Origin: DATBGS01 sp036557885
GTDB lineage: Bacteria > Chloroflexota > Ktedonobacteria > Ktedonobacterales > DATBGS01
Direction of reading: 5' to 3'
NCBI GenBank assembly: GCA_036557885.1
Contig: DATBGS010000080.1
Location: forward strand, 1-64,000
DNA length: 64,000 bases
Part shown: positions 36,472-43,390 of the stretch, in pieces
How positions within the stretch are numbered: the stretch's first letter is position 1
Layout of the letters: the number at the start of each line of letters is the position of its first letter
Made by a program: the position numbers and the translations under genes
Notes under the pieces: generated by a model
The model's input: only the letters and a program-made list of their open reading frames with translations
Told to the model about the DNA's origin: nothing
The model's database searches: none

Positions 36472-36995
36472 AGCACGCTTGTCCCTCTCAGCAATGGCAG
36501 GTCCAGCAGGCAGCGCCGCGTCAGCCAGCCCACCGCGCCCAGCACGCCAAAAAGTTCCAGCGTGCTGATGGTGCTGACGACATGCGGGTCTTGCGCCAGA
36601 TAAAAGGGGCCGATGCGCCCGGCAGCAGCAACGGCAAACAAACCAAGGTCAAGCCAGGCGGGAAGCGTTGCCAGGATGATCGCCACATACCAGCGGCGGC
36701 AGAGCAGACCCGTCACCGCTGGCAGCACGTAAAATGCTCCGGCAACCAGCGGCGAAAGGGCGTGCGGAATAGGGCCGTTAGGATAGCCGTAGCTGGCCCA
36801 GATGCTCTCAGGCACCAGCGCGACCAGCAGCAGCGCTACCTCTGTTACGACCACGATCCAGAGAATGGGAAGATGGAGAACCAGCAGGAGCGCTTTGGTT
36901 CGGTTGGGGATATGAAAGCTCAGGGCCGATGTCCCACCGGCGAGTGAAGCATCTCTCTTATCTGCCTGTGTGTCGGAAGAGAAAAGACGCGCCAT
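36468..36995 (-). CDS. Five-helix membrane protein, unknown
   Basis: A 175-residue protein with a 40-residue polar start and about five membrane helices (ALLLVLHLPILWIVVVTEVALLLVALVP, then AFYVLPAVTGLLC, VAIILATLPAWLDLGLFAVAAAG and ELFGVLGAVGWL). No family is recognised. ATG 36995 follows AAGGAG with 6 bases spacing. Its stop overlaps the GH3 start, so it heads the GH3-flippase operon. A sigma-54-like element lies at 37054-37069. Confidence 0.75.
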   Translation of the reverse strand: MARLFSSDTQADKRDASLAGGTSALSFHIPNRTKALLLVLHLPILWIVVVTEVALLLVALVPESIWASYGYPNGPIPHALSPLVAGAFYVLPAVTGLLCRRWYVAIILATLPAWLDLGLFAVAAAGRIGPFYLAQDPHVVSTISTLELFGVLGAVGWLTRRCLLDLPLLRGTSVL

Positions 36996-37053
36996 TGTGA
37001 TCTCCTTCCATTGAGACTTGCGGGCGGCTACAGCACAATCGCCGTCCTCGTAT

Positions 37054-37069
37054 AGCAGCACCTATGCCA
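37054..37069 (-). promoter_or_regulatory. Candidate sigma-54 promoter of membrane protein-GH3-flippase operon
   Basis: On the minus strand: TGGCAT-AGGTG-CTGCT with GG-N10-GC spacing, about 58 bases before the ATG at 36995. The 15-bp palindrome at 37098-37133 lies just upstream. Confidence 0.45.
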
Positions 37070-37097
37070 AGCCCAGCAAGGCAGGAAGTGCAAATGA

Positions 37098-37133
37098 CAG
37101 GGCCAGTACAGCACTTTCGCTGTACTGGCCCTG
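37098..37133. terminator. 15-bp palindrome between minus-strand operons
   Basis: CAGGGCCAGTACAGC and GCTGTACTGGCCCTG flank ACTTTC. It lies 48 bases after the PRC-barrel gene and 29 bases upstream of a -24 element, so it may terminate the first transcript or serve as an upstream binding site. Confidence 0.5.
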
Positions 37134-37180
37134 CCCGCAGGAAACCACACCTGGAGAAAACAGGCGCTAGAAACTATTCC

Positions 37181-37585
37181 CTAACCCTGGCTCAGTGGCG
37201 GCTCGTTCTCTTGTGAAGGAGGAGGTATAACTTCGCCCTCATCTGGGACTGGTGGGACGGGCTGGTTTTCTGTCGGGCCTGGCGGGACAAAGGGGCGCGT
37301 CGGGCCGTTGACCAGCCATTCATCCGGTGGCGTCCTCCAGCGACTCTGCCGCAGTTCCTCTTTAGAGAGGTTCAGACCCACCCACATAGCATCGCGTTTG
37401 GCAATCGCGGTGGTTGGCAGATACAGTTCATGCGTGAAAAGCCAGCCCTGCTCGACGACGAAGTAGCCATCGCGCAAAGCGGAAAGGCGCACCGGCCCCA
37501 CCTTCTGTCCATCTACGTCATAGACTGTTGTTCCAGTAAGAAGTTCTCCATCAGGAGTGTTCTGATCAAGTGGTGTATTCATCAT
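37181..37585 (-). CDS. PRC-barrel-like domain protein
   Basis: A 134-residue soluble protein. Residues about 10-75 match a PRC-barrel type fold (LTGTTVYDVDGQKVGPVRLSALRDGYFVVEQGWLFTHELYLPTTAI), a module that often binds partners on ribosome-maturation or photosystem proteins and also occurs alone in stress proteins. The remaining residues are Pro-rich and acidic. ATG 37585 is the first with good spacing behind GGAG. It follows the gene ending at 37651, so the two likely share a transcript. Confidence 0.7.
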   Translation of the reverse strand: MMNTPLDQNTPDGELLTGTTVYDVDGQKVGPVRLSALRDGYFVVEQGWLFTHELYLPTTAIAKRDAMWVGLNLSKEELRQSRWRTPPDEWLVNGPTRPFVPPGPTENQPVPPVPDEGEVIPPPSQENEPPLSQG

Positions 37586-37650
37586 CGCATGGTTGCTCCT
37601 TTCTTGGATAGCAGTGAGGAGACGTGTGCGCACGAGCGCTTATAGTATCT

Positions 37651-37998
37651 CTAGCTATCACCTGGGCTGTATGGACTGTGCTCATCCTGCTCCACTGTTA
37701 CTTCAGGTGTGCTCAAGAATGCTTGTTGATGCAGCAAGCGATAGAGTGGGACATCGGTGAGTGTGTCTCCCTTCTGGCTCACCTCGTAGATCGCGCCCTC
37801 GCACTCAGCTTCTGGAAATACCAGAACGACGCGCAATTGAAGAAACTGAGGATGGAAGGTCCGCAGCCAGTAGAGGAGTTCTCTGGCCGTCCATTCATCG
37901 CCTGCTCCTGCGAGAATGAAGCTCTCCTCCAAACGCGCCAGTTCTTCCAGACAGGCGTGCAGCGTGAGTGGGCCTCGTGGCGGTCCGATGTGTTTCAT
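37651..37998 (-). CDS. Small soluble protein, unknown
   Basis: A 115-residue protein with no signal or membrane helix (LTLHACLEELARLEESFILA, WTARELLYWLRTFHPQFLQLRVVLVFP). No family is recognised. A strong AAGGAGG site precedes the ATG. A -24/-12 element (TGGCAC-N5-GTGCA) lies 55 bases upstream, which makes a real gene likely. Confidence 0.7.
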   Translation of the reverse strand: MKHIGPPRGPLTLHACLEELARLEESFILAGAGDEWTARELLYWLRTFHPQFLQLRVVLVFPEAECEGAIYEVSQKGDTLTDVPLYRLLHQQAFLSTPEVTVEQDEHSPYSPGDS

Positions 37999-38052
37999 AC
38001 CTTTGCCTCCTTCGGCATGTAGCCGCTCCAGGTAGGTTCGTCCACATGAGTT

Positions 38053-38068
38053 TGCACGTCCGGTGCCA
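38053..38068 (-). promoter_or_regulatory. Candidate sigma-54 promoter, small-gene pair
   Basis: On the minus strand: TGGCAC-CGGAC-GTGCA, GG-N10-GC. Transcription would start near 38042, about 45 bases before the ATG at 37998. Confidence 0.6.
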
Positions 38069-38155
38069 ATGCGGTGTTGGTCGTTGCGGAACCCAGAAAC
38101 CCAGGGGTAGAGCGGTACCGGAGCGCCAGGCAGCCTGGTCAGCGCCCAAAGCTGG

Positions 38156-38383
38156 TCAGGTAAGCGCTCCTGAGCGAGATTTCAAGTTCTGCTGGGGTGG
38201 TCGCGTCGTCGTATGCTCTTCCCACAGCACGCTGACCACCACCAGACAAAACACGCCTCCCAGGACCGCTGCTATGAGGGCGAAGCCAATGCCAGCCAGA
38301 GGTAGGCTGATCGCAAAGGCGATGAGCGCTCCCAGGAGTGCCGCCCCACCCTGCACCCGCAAATGTGTATCTATGCTCTGCAC
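38156..38383 (-). CDS. Small two-helix membrane protein, unknown
   Basis: A 75-residue protein with two adjacent hydrophobic helices (GGAALLGALIAFAISLPLAGIGFALIAAVLGGVFCLVVVSVLW split by a short turn) and a polar tail. GTG 38383 is taken as start because GAGGAGG lies 6 bases before it; an upstream ATG at 38431 has no site. It lies behind the histidine-rich gene and probably shares its transcript. Confidence 0.65.
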   Translation of the reverse strand: MQSIDTHLRVQGGAALLGALIAFAISLPLAGIGFALIAAVLGGVFCLVVVSVLWEEHTTTRPPQQNLKSRSGALT

Positions 38384-38419
38384 GTATTCCCTCCTCTTGT
38401 TCTCCGTTTGCCCCGCGTT

Positions 38420-38446
38420 GGCTGAAGCCATTCTCCTGCTTCAGCC
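38420..38446 (-). promoter_or_regulatory. Hairpin at the stop of the histidine-rich gene
   Basis: GGCTGAAGC/GCTTCAGCC, 9 bp with a 9-base loop. It touches the stop codon of the histidine-rich gene and lies 37 bases before the next start, so it may tune readthrough. Confidence 0.45.
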
Positions 38447-38682
38447 TACAGGTGGTACTGCTGATGATGGGGATGCTCCTCGTGGAGAGGATCATCCATC
38501 TCGTGGAGATGTTCCTGCTCCCCTCCTGCATGCGTATGGCGGTGATAGTGAAAGGCATGGTCGCCATGCACATGCTTATGGCTGTGCTGTGTATTTTCAT
38601 GAAGTACATACTCCAGATCACGAGCCGACGCTTCTTCTGGAGCGGTCTTGCCTGGATTGCCTGGCAATGAAGTTGGACTCAT
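38446..38682 (-). CDS. Histidine-rich small protein, possible metal binder
   Basis: A 78-residue protein with about 18 histidines, most in the second half (TQHSHKHVHGDHAFHYHRHT and HLHEMDDPLHEEHPHH), mixed with Glu and Asp. There are no cysteines, signal or membrane helix. Such tails bind nickel, zinc or copper in chaperones and storage proteins, but no known family is matched. ATG 38682 follows AAGGA with 9 bases; a GTG one codon upstream is also possible. A sigma-54-type element (38812-38827) and a perfect palindrome (38707-38732) precede it. Confidence 0.7.
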   Translation of the reverse strand: MSPTSLPGNPGKTAPEEASARDLEYVLHENTQHSHKHVHGDHAFHYHRHTHAGGEQEHLHEMDDPLHEEHPHHQQYHL

Positions 38683-38706
38683 CACGCTCAGTCCTTTCTC
38701 TCGTGT

Positions 38707-38732
38707 CTCAGAAGTAGCGAGCTACTTCTGAG
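38707..38732. promoter_or_regulatory. Perfect palindrome in the leader of the histidine-rich gene
   Basis: CTCAGAAGTAGC-GA-GCTACTTCTGAG. It lies between the predicted transcription start (about 38801) and the ribosome site, so it can act as an operator on DNA or as a hairpin in the mRNA leader. Confidence 0.55.
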
Positions 38733-38811
38733 CGCCACAGTAGTTTTTTTGCGCATTAGCCCGCTCGCCACGACCACACCTCTCCCCTGCCATGATCAAC
38801 AGTTCTTAGAA

Positions 38812-38827
38812 TGCACATAAGATGCCA
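38812..38827 (-). promoter_or_regulatory. Candidate sigma-54 promoter of the histidine-rich gene
   Basis: On the minus strand: TGGCAT-CTTAT-GTGCA, GG-N10-GC, 130 bases before the start. Confidence 0.55.
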
Positions 38828-39025
38828 ACTGGGCGTATGCTGTTTGCATGATGCGTCAGCGCCCAATGGTGGCTGCCCTGGCTTTGCTCCGGTAACAGCC
38901 AAGCGGCAGTATGTGCTACGCAGAGGACTAGCTGGGGGTGTTGTCAGGAGGGGCGCCGCCTGAAACTGACCAGTAACAGGAGTCCCCTGGCTAAAGCAGC
39001 AGCACGAGTTTGCTTTTCTGAGGGC

Positions 39026-39769
39026 TTATCTTTTGCCTGCGAAATTCTGCCTGCGCTCATCCAGGCGGCTTGCTGGAAAGGGGGTAAGCCATTGCTTGAG
39101 AAAGCATTGCACCTGCTTTACTTGCCTACGGCTGATGCCTACCTGCCGAGCGATGAAACCATATTTTTGCTGGGCAAGTTCAGGCAGAAAGCGCGAGACA
39201 ATCTCAACCGCATACGGCTGGCTCTGGCCGCGCGCTTCCAAATAGCGCAATTGCAAGAGAAAGCACTCCCGCACATCTCGCGCCCCTATACCGCCTGGCT
39301 TCTGCATATGCAGAGACGCCAGAACCTCCTCTACCTGGCCGACGGGGACGCGGAGTATTCGAGCCGTTTCTTCCACTGAACAGCGCAGGTACCCCGACTC
39401 ATCGAGATTGCCAACCAGATATTCAATGATTGGAGCAGCCTGTTTGGGTAGCTCGGTCTTGAGCGCAGTCGCCAGCGCCTTTCTGAGTCCTGGGAGTGCT
39501 CCAGAGCTTGTGAAGGGTTCATTGGCCTCTTCTTCATCTCGGCCTGGTTGGACAATGCCTATTGGCGCCGTTCTGTCCTGTGTATCGGTTGCCTTCTGCG
39601 GGGAAGCCAGGTACATGGATGGACAGCGCGGACATTGCCCGCCCCAGAGTGTTCGGCCACATGCAGGGCAGAGTGATAGCCCGTCGAGTTCTGTATGGTT
39701 TTGTCCGGCTTCTTCATAGGGTTGTGGGAGCAAACTTGCTGAATCCTGCTGGTCCAGGCGTGTATCCAT
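39026..39769 (-). CDS. Truncated sigma-54-like protein: zinc ribbon plus core-binding domain, no DNA-binding domain
   Basis: A 247-residue relative of the RpoN at 56.1 kb. It has the same inserted zinc ribbon (C34, C37, C46, C49: CPACGRTLWGGQCPRC) and the core-RNA-polymerase-binding domain at about 100-235 (IIEYLVGNLDESGYLRCSVEETARIL, GIGARDVRECFLLQLRYLEA, QVGISRRQVKQVQCFLKQW). It lacks region I and ends before the helix-turn-helix and RpoN box. The DNA downstream shows no leftover RpoN sequence in another frame, so this is not a simple frameshift. ATG 39769 follows GGAG. It is co-transcribed with a TPR gene behind a good sigma-54 promoter. It could compete with RpoN for core polymerase (inference). 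Confidence 0.8.
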   Translation of the reverse strand: MDTRLDQQDSASLLPQPYEEAGQNHTELDGLSLCPACGRTLWGGQCPRCPSMYLASPQKATDTQDRTAPIGIVQPGRDEEEANEPFTSSGALPGLRKALATALKTELPKQAAPIIEYLVGNLDESGYLRCSVEETARILRVPVGQVEEVLASLHMQKPGGIGARDVRECFLLQLRYLEARGQSQPYAVEIVSRFLPELAQQKYGFIARQVGISRRQVKQVQCFLKQWLTPFPASRLDERRQNFAGKR

Positions 39770-39795
39770 CGTTGTATCTCCTCTCCTGGTCTGGC

Positions 39796-40266
39796 CTAGA
39801 GATGTCGTGCCCGCCAATAGGTCCACAGAGCAGCAAACGGGCGTTTGAGGAGCAAGAAGACGTGAGCTTTCCCATAGTAGGAAGGGGCAAAGCTGGGATT
39901 TTGTTGAATGGCGGCCTCGTAAGCAATGAGGGCTTCTTTGTTTCGACCAAGCTGACTCAGGGCCAGCGCCTGGCCCTCATAAGCAAGCGCACAGGCAGGG
40001 TCGAGATGCAGCGCGTTTTCAAAAGTAGTCAGAGCCTCGGCAGGGCGCTTCAGGAACAGGAGCGTGTTGCCCTTGCCCAGGGTAGCCAACACATCCTGGG
40101 GATGATCTTCAAGAGCAATCTCATACAGTTGCAGCGCTGCATCATACTTTTCAACGGCAACAAGTTTAGCTGCCAGCCCTTGGAGGTCAGGGGGCACCTC
40201 CAACTGAGGGGCGGCTGCGTTCTCTGGCGGGCGTTCTGGCGCTATAAGCGGCGGTTGCGTTGGCAT
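39796..40266 (-). CDS. Tetratricopeptide-repeat protein
   Basis: A 156-residue soluble protein with about three and a half TPR units from residue 28 (KLVAVEKYDAALQLYEIALEDHP, LFLKRPAEALTTFENALHLDP, QLGRNKEALIAYEAAIQQNP), a protein-binding scaffold. The N-terminal 25 residues are Pro-rich. AAAGGAG precedes the ATG. It is first in an operon with the truncated sigma-54-like gene 26 bases downstream, so it may bind that protein. Confidence 0.85.
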   Translation of the reverse strand: MPTQPPLIAPERPPENAAAPQLEVPPDLQGLAAKLVAVEKYDAALQLYEIALEDHPQDVLATLGKGNTLLFLKRPAEALTTFENALHLDPACALAYEGQALALSQLGRNKEALIAYEAAIQQNPSFAPSYYGKAHVFLLLKRPFAALWTYWRARHL

Positions 40267-40605
40267 TGCGTGCGCTCCTTTCTCTCACTCCATCCTCTGC
40301 TGTTTCCCTTTTCAGATGGAGGGTATTTCCCCGTCTTTAAGTCCCTGCTGGGTGGGTGGTCAGTCATACACCTGTTCACTTTATCTAGCAAGATTGTTGC
40401 CAGAAAGATACCCAGCATTCGTCCGGTTGACTGGACGACTCTTTGTTTTCACCCCCAAAAGAAAGAGGAGGGTATCTTCTGCCTATGATAACTCGCTGAT
40501 AGGTAGCTCATAGCCTTTTGCCTATGGTATGATTGGGATGAGTGAATACGAAGACAGGGTGGCATGCCTCCCAGCCTGCTCATCGCCCTCTGAAAGGATG
40601 CAGAT
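40267..40605. other. Divergent region between TPR/sigma-54-like operon and TetR gene
   Basis: About 340 bases. It has the -24/-12 element at 40387-40402 and, 17 bases upstream of it, a palindrome TCGTCC-N8-GGACGA (40419-40438) that could bind an activator or the TetR protein. No clear promoter for the TetR gene was found. Confidence 0.55.
40387..40402 (-). promoter_or_regulatory. Sigma-54 promoter of TPR/truncated RpoN operon
   Basis: On the minus strand: TGGCAA-CAATC-TTGCT, GG-N10-GC, with one clear departure from consensus. The start of transcription would be near 40375, about 110 bases before the TPR ATG. Confidence 0.65.
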
Positions 40606-41247
40606 ATGTCACCTAGTGAGCAAGGAGCACGTCAGGTGGTAAGAAGAAGTACCGACCCTCAGACCCGGCAGGCAACACGTGAGCGCCTTCTGCGCTCAGC
40701 GGCCAGAGAGTTTTCCCAGATAGGATTTGATCAGGCGAATATTAACACCATTGCCGAGCAAGCGGGTTTGGGGAAGGGGACCATTTATCTTTATTTTCCT
40801 AGCAAACATGATCTGTTCTTGGAACTGCTTCAGGCGATTGCTATGCGCCAGTTGGCCGTTGTGCGTGCCGCATTAGCGAGTAAGCCGACTATCCAGGGAC
40901 AGCTCGAGGCGCTTTGGTTAGCGTTTGTGCGCCTGGCGGTGGAAGATACCGAAGGCTTTCAGGTCTATATGAGCGCCCTGTACGGTGTCAACCGCGCTTT
41001 CCAGGCCGAAGCCACTGCTCTGCTGCGTGAATACATGAGCTTGCTCAGCAGTATTCTGGCAAAGGCTGGACATTCCAACCAGCCGCCCCAGCCAGAACTG
41101 GAAATCCGCGCCTTGTATCTCTTCTCAGCCACCGAATCTTTTGTCCTGGCAGCACGGGTACTTGGCTACACTGAGCAGCAGTTGGCGGCTCTGGCGCCCT
41201 CGATAGCGACACTCCTGATGTATGGGTTGCCAGGCACCCACAAATGA
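40606..41247 (+). CDS. TetR-family transcriptional regulator
   Basis: A 213-residue repressor with the N-terminal TetR helix-turn-helix at about residues 25-70 (RERLLRSAAREFSQIGFDQANINTIAEQAGLGKGTIYLYFPSKHDL), followed by an all-helical ligand domain. AAAGGA lies 7 bases before the ATG. It is divergent from the TPR operon and convergent with a GlsB-type gene. The ligand and targets are unknown; an efflux pump, the usual target, is not nearby. Confidence 0.92.
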   Translation: MSPSEQGARQVVRRSTDPQTRQATRERLLRSAAREFSQIGFDQANINTIAEQAGLGKGTIYLYFPSKHDLFLELLQAIAMRQLAVVRAALASKPTIQGQLEALWLAFVRLAVEDTEGFQVYMSALYGVNRAFQAEATALLREYMSLLSSILAKAGHSNQPPQPELEIRALYLFSATESFVLAARVLGYTEQQLAALAPSIATLLMYGLPGTHK

Positions 41248-41294
41248 ATTGCCCCTGTCTCAGCACCAATTTACAGGATGCCTAAGAACAGCGT

Positions 41295-41322
41295 GCCCCC
41301 TCCATTGTTACATGGAGGGGGC
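41295..41322. terminator. Hairpin between convergent TetR and GlsB-type genes
   Basis: GCCCCCTCCAT/ATGGAGGGGGC, 11 bp with a 6-base loop. There is no T-tract, but the position suits a two-way terminator. Confidence 0.55.
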
Positions 41323-41342
41323 AGCGACCCTATTTCCCCACG

Positions 41343-41633
41343 CTAGATAGTGGTGGCGCCGCGACTGAAGAGGCGAACCACCCAGAGCAGGATACAGGCG
41401 CCAATGAAGGCGGTAATAAAGGATCCGATGATCCCCACATCTGCGCTGACAAAGAGGCCAAGCAGCAGGCCGCCCAGGAGAGCGCCCAGAATACCGACGA
41501 CAATATCGCCCAGGATGCCAAAACCACCACCGCGCATCACGCGGCCAGCCAGCGCGCCAGCGATGGCGCCAATGATAATCCAGCCAATCCAACCTACTGT
41601 CGAAGAGATTGCAGCCAAAACGGTCAATTCCAT
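41343..41633 (-). CDS. GlsB/YeaQ/YmgE-family stress membrane protein
   Basis: A 96-residue protein with three Gly-rich membrane helices (IGWIIIGAIAGALAGRVMRG, GILGDIVVGILGALLGGLLLGLF, FITAFIGACILLWVVRLF), the standard size and pattern of transglycosylase-associated, stress-induced small proteins. ATG 41633 follows AAAGGA. A -24/-12 element lies about 80 bases upstream. A more distant relative is encoded at 57.7 kb, also behind such an element. Confidence 0.88.
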   Translation of the reverse strand: MELTVLAAISSTVGWIGWIIIGAIAGALAGRVMRGGGFGILGDIVVGILGALLGGLLLGLFVSADVGIIGSFITAFIGACILLWVVRLFSRGATTI

Positions 41634-41709
41634 CAAGTTGGTTCCTTTCATCTCCCCCGCTGTCCGAGGCACCGGACAACGTGCTCAACAATGCTCTGCT
41701 TTCTCTTCT

Positions 41710-41725
41710 ATGCACTCGGAATGCC
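41710..41725 (-). promoter_or_regulatory. Candidate sigma-54 promoter of GlsB-type gene
   Basis: On the minus strand: TGGCAT-TCCGA-GTGCA, GG-N10-GC, 77 bases before the ATG at 41633. Confidence 0.6.
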
Positions 41726-41770
41726 AACTTGCTGCTTGCAGATCTTTGGATTTTCGTGTTGAAAGCGCGG

Positions 41771-43192
41771 CTAGAGATGAATCTTGGTCTGCAAGACCCT
41801 GGCATGAAGCTGCACTGCTTCTGCCACTGCTTCAGAAAACGTTTTCCAGGGCACCTGCTCTGGATGCACGAGGGCATTGATGCGGTCATGAAAGGGGCTG
41901 CTGACCTCTTTGGGGAGCGGCGCGTCCCGCACCTGTACCGCGTAGTAAGCTGGATCATCGGCCTGGTTATACAGGCGCAGCGAGGTGGCCTGCAATTGCT
42001 CATCAATGAGGATGGCTGCCGTCCCATAGATCGGCGCTGGCTCTACCTTGTCAACAACCCAGCCACCAGAGTTATAGACCGAAATTGGCGCCGGATAGCC
42101 AGCAAAGGACATCTGTTGTTGAAATGGTTTGTGTGTGTGGCCGAAGATGAGGGAGATATTGGCGGGGATATGCTGATGATTTTCGATGCGCAACTGTTCA
42201 AGCAGCGGGCCTTCCACATACCAATGCAGCCCGGCTTGCGCATCATCAGATAACAACTGCGCTGGTTGGTGTTTTTCCAGGCTTGCTATTCTCCCCAGGG
42301 TCAGATCGAGAATCCACGCCAGCCCTTTTGTCTCCAGCCCTTCGGCCCACTTCAAGTGATTCCATCGCTTGACCAGACTGGCAGCGAAGTTTTCGATCAG
42401 CTTTTCCACCTGGTGCTTATCCTGGAGCTTATCGTAGAGCAGGCCAATATCCTGTCCGACATCCCCAGACCGGCCCATTGTTGACCAGAAGAAGTCAATC
42501 CAGGCAAAGTTTTCGGCTTCCACTTCCCAGACCACTTTGGGCCGTTGGCGGTCGGGAAAAATCATGGTATTTAAGGTGCTCATCAGCGAGTAGATGGCTT
42601 CGACGTAATGCCCATGCGTGAAGATGACACAGCGCTGGCGGTCTGGGGTAAAGATGGCGTAGTTGGGATAGACTACCTCCACTAGCGCGTCTCGCAGATG
42701 AGGATGGCGCCGCAGCAGGTTGGTCAAGAAATGCTCAGGCACAAAGTCGGGCGACACCATTTTAGTCGTATGCCAGGGGGCCTCAAGAGGCGCGCCCGCT
42801 GGAATATGGGCGATAAAATGGTTGTACTGCGTCTCGCGGGCGCTTTCCCAGATGTGATGGTCATGGTTGCCAGGGATATAGAGCAAGTGCTTATCAAACA
42901 ACGCCTCGCCATTTGGCGGGAAAACCAGATCAATGAAGCGTTCAAACACCATAGCGGCCTGATTGGTATCTGCCAGGGCCATTTCCAGAATATCGCCGTT
43001 CAGGACAAGCCTGGGTTTTTCCGGGCCGACATTGTGCTCGATCAGCGCCCGTAAACAAGCCGCAAACTCACTCATCACCGCGCTGGGTATGGAGGGGTCA
43101 ATAGCGATTGAGCCAGGTTTGATGGCGGTGAGGATACTGTTATCTGCCCCCAGGTGCATATCAGAGAGGCAAACATACCGAATGTCAGGCAT
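41771..43192 (-). CDS. Metallophosphoesterase
   Basis: A 473-residue calcineurin-like phosphoesterase. All metal-binding motifs are in order: SDMHLGAD near residue 10, NGDILEM near 65, PGNHDHH near 107, FTHGHY near 190 and FGHTHKPF near 355. The two-metal centre should be active on phosphomono- or diesters. There is no signal peptide. Helical inserts between the motifs are long, so it is not a simple UDP-sugar or nuclease type. The substrate is unknown. GGGAG precedes the ATG. Confidence 0.9.
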   Translation of the reverse strand: MPDIRYVCLSDMHLGADNSILTAIKPGSIAIDPSIPSAVMSEFAACLRALIEHNVGPEKPRLVLNGDILEMALADTNQAAMVFERFIDLVFPPNGEALFDKHLLYIPGNHDHHIWESARETQYNHFIAHIPAGAPLEAPWHTTKMVSPDFVPEHFLTNLLRRHPHLRDALVEVVYPNYAIFTPDRQRCVIFTHGHYVEAIYSLMSTLNTMIFPDRQRPKVVWEVEAENFAWIDFFWSTMGRSGDVGQDIGLLYDKLQDKHQVEKLIENFAASLVKRWNHLKWAEGLETKGLAWILDLTLGRIASLEKHQPAQLLSDDAQAGLHWYVEGPLLEQLRIENHQHIPANISLIFGHTHKPFQQQMSFAGYPAPISVYNSGGWVVDKVEPAPIYGTAAILIDEQLQATSLRLYNQADDPAYYAVQVRDAPLPKEVSSPFHDRINALVHPEQVPWKTFSEAVAEAVQLHARVLQTKIHL

Positions 43193-43313
43193 TGTTCCAC
43201 GTCTCCCTTACTTAAAATGTCACTTGTTGACTATCAGCCTGCGGTCTGGACTCTGCCACCGCCAGCAACTGCTGACCGCTTATTGGTTCCTCTCATCAGT
43301 ATGCCACAAATGA

Positions 43314-43357
43314 GGCGGCATTTCTTCCATTGCAGGGGATATGGAAGAAATGCCGCC
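43314..43357. terminator. 17-bp palindrome after AraC-type gene
   Basis: GGCGGCATTTCTTCCAT and its complement flank a 10-base loop between the AraC-type gene end (43391) and the metallophosphoesterase start (43192). It probably ends the AraC transcript. Confidence 0.55.
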
Positions 43358-43390
43358 TTGCTTTCTTGCTAGCTCACGCGATCAATGCGC

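Larger units (their letters stand above)
38683..39025. other. Leader and upstream region of the histidine-rich gene
   Basis: About 340 bases. It holds the palindrome at 38707-38732, a run of seven T near 38744 and the -24/-12 element at 38812-38827. The rest, up to the truncated sigma-54-like gene, shows nothing recognisable and no remnant of a longer RpoN frame. Confidence 0.55.
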
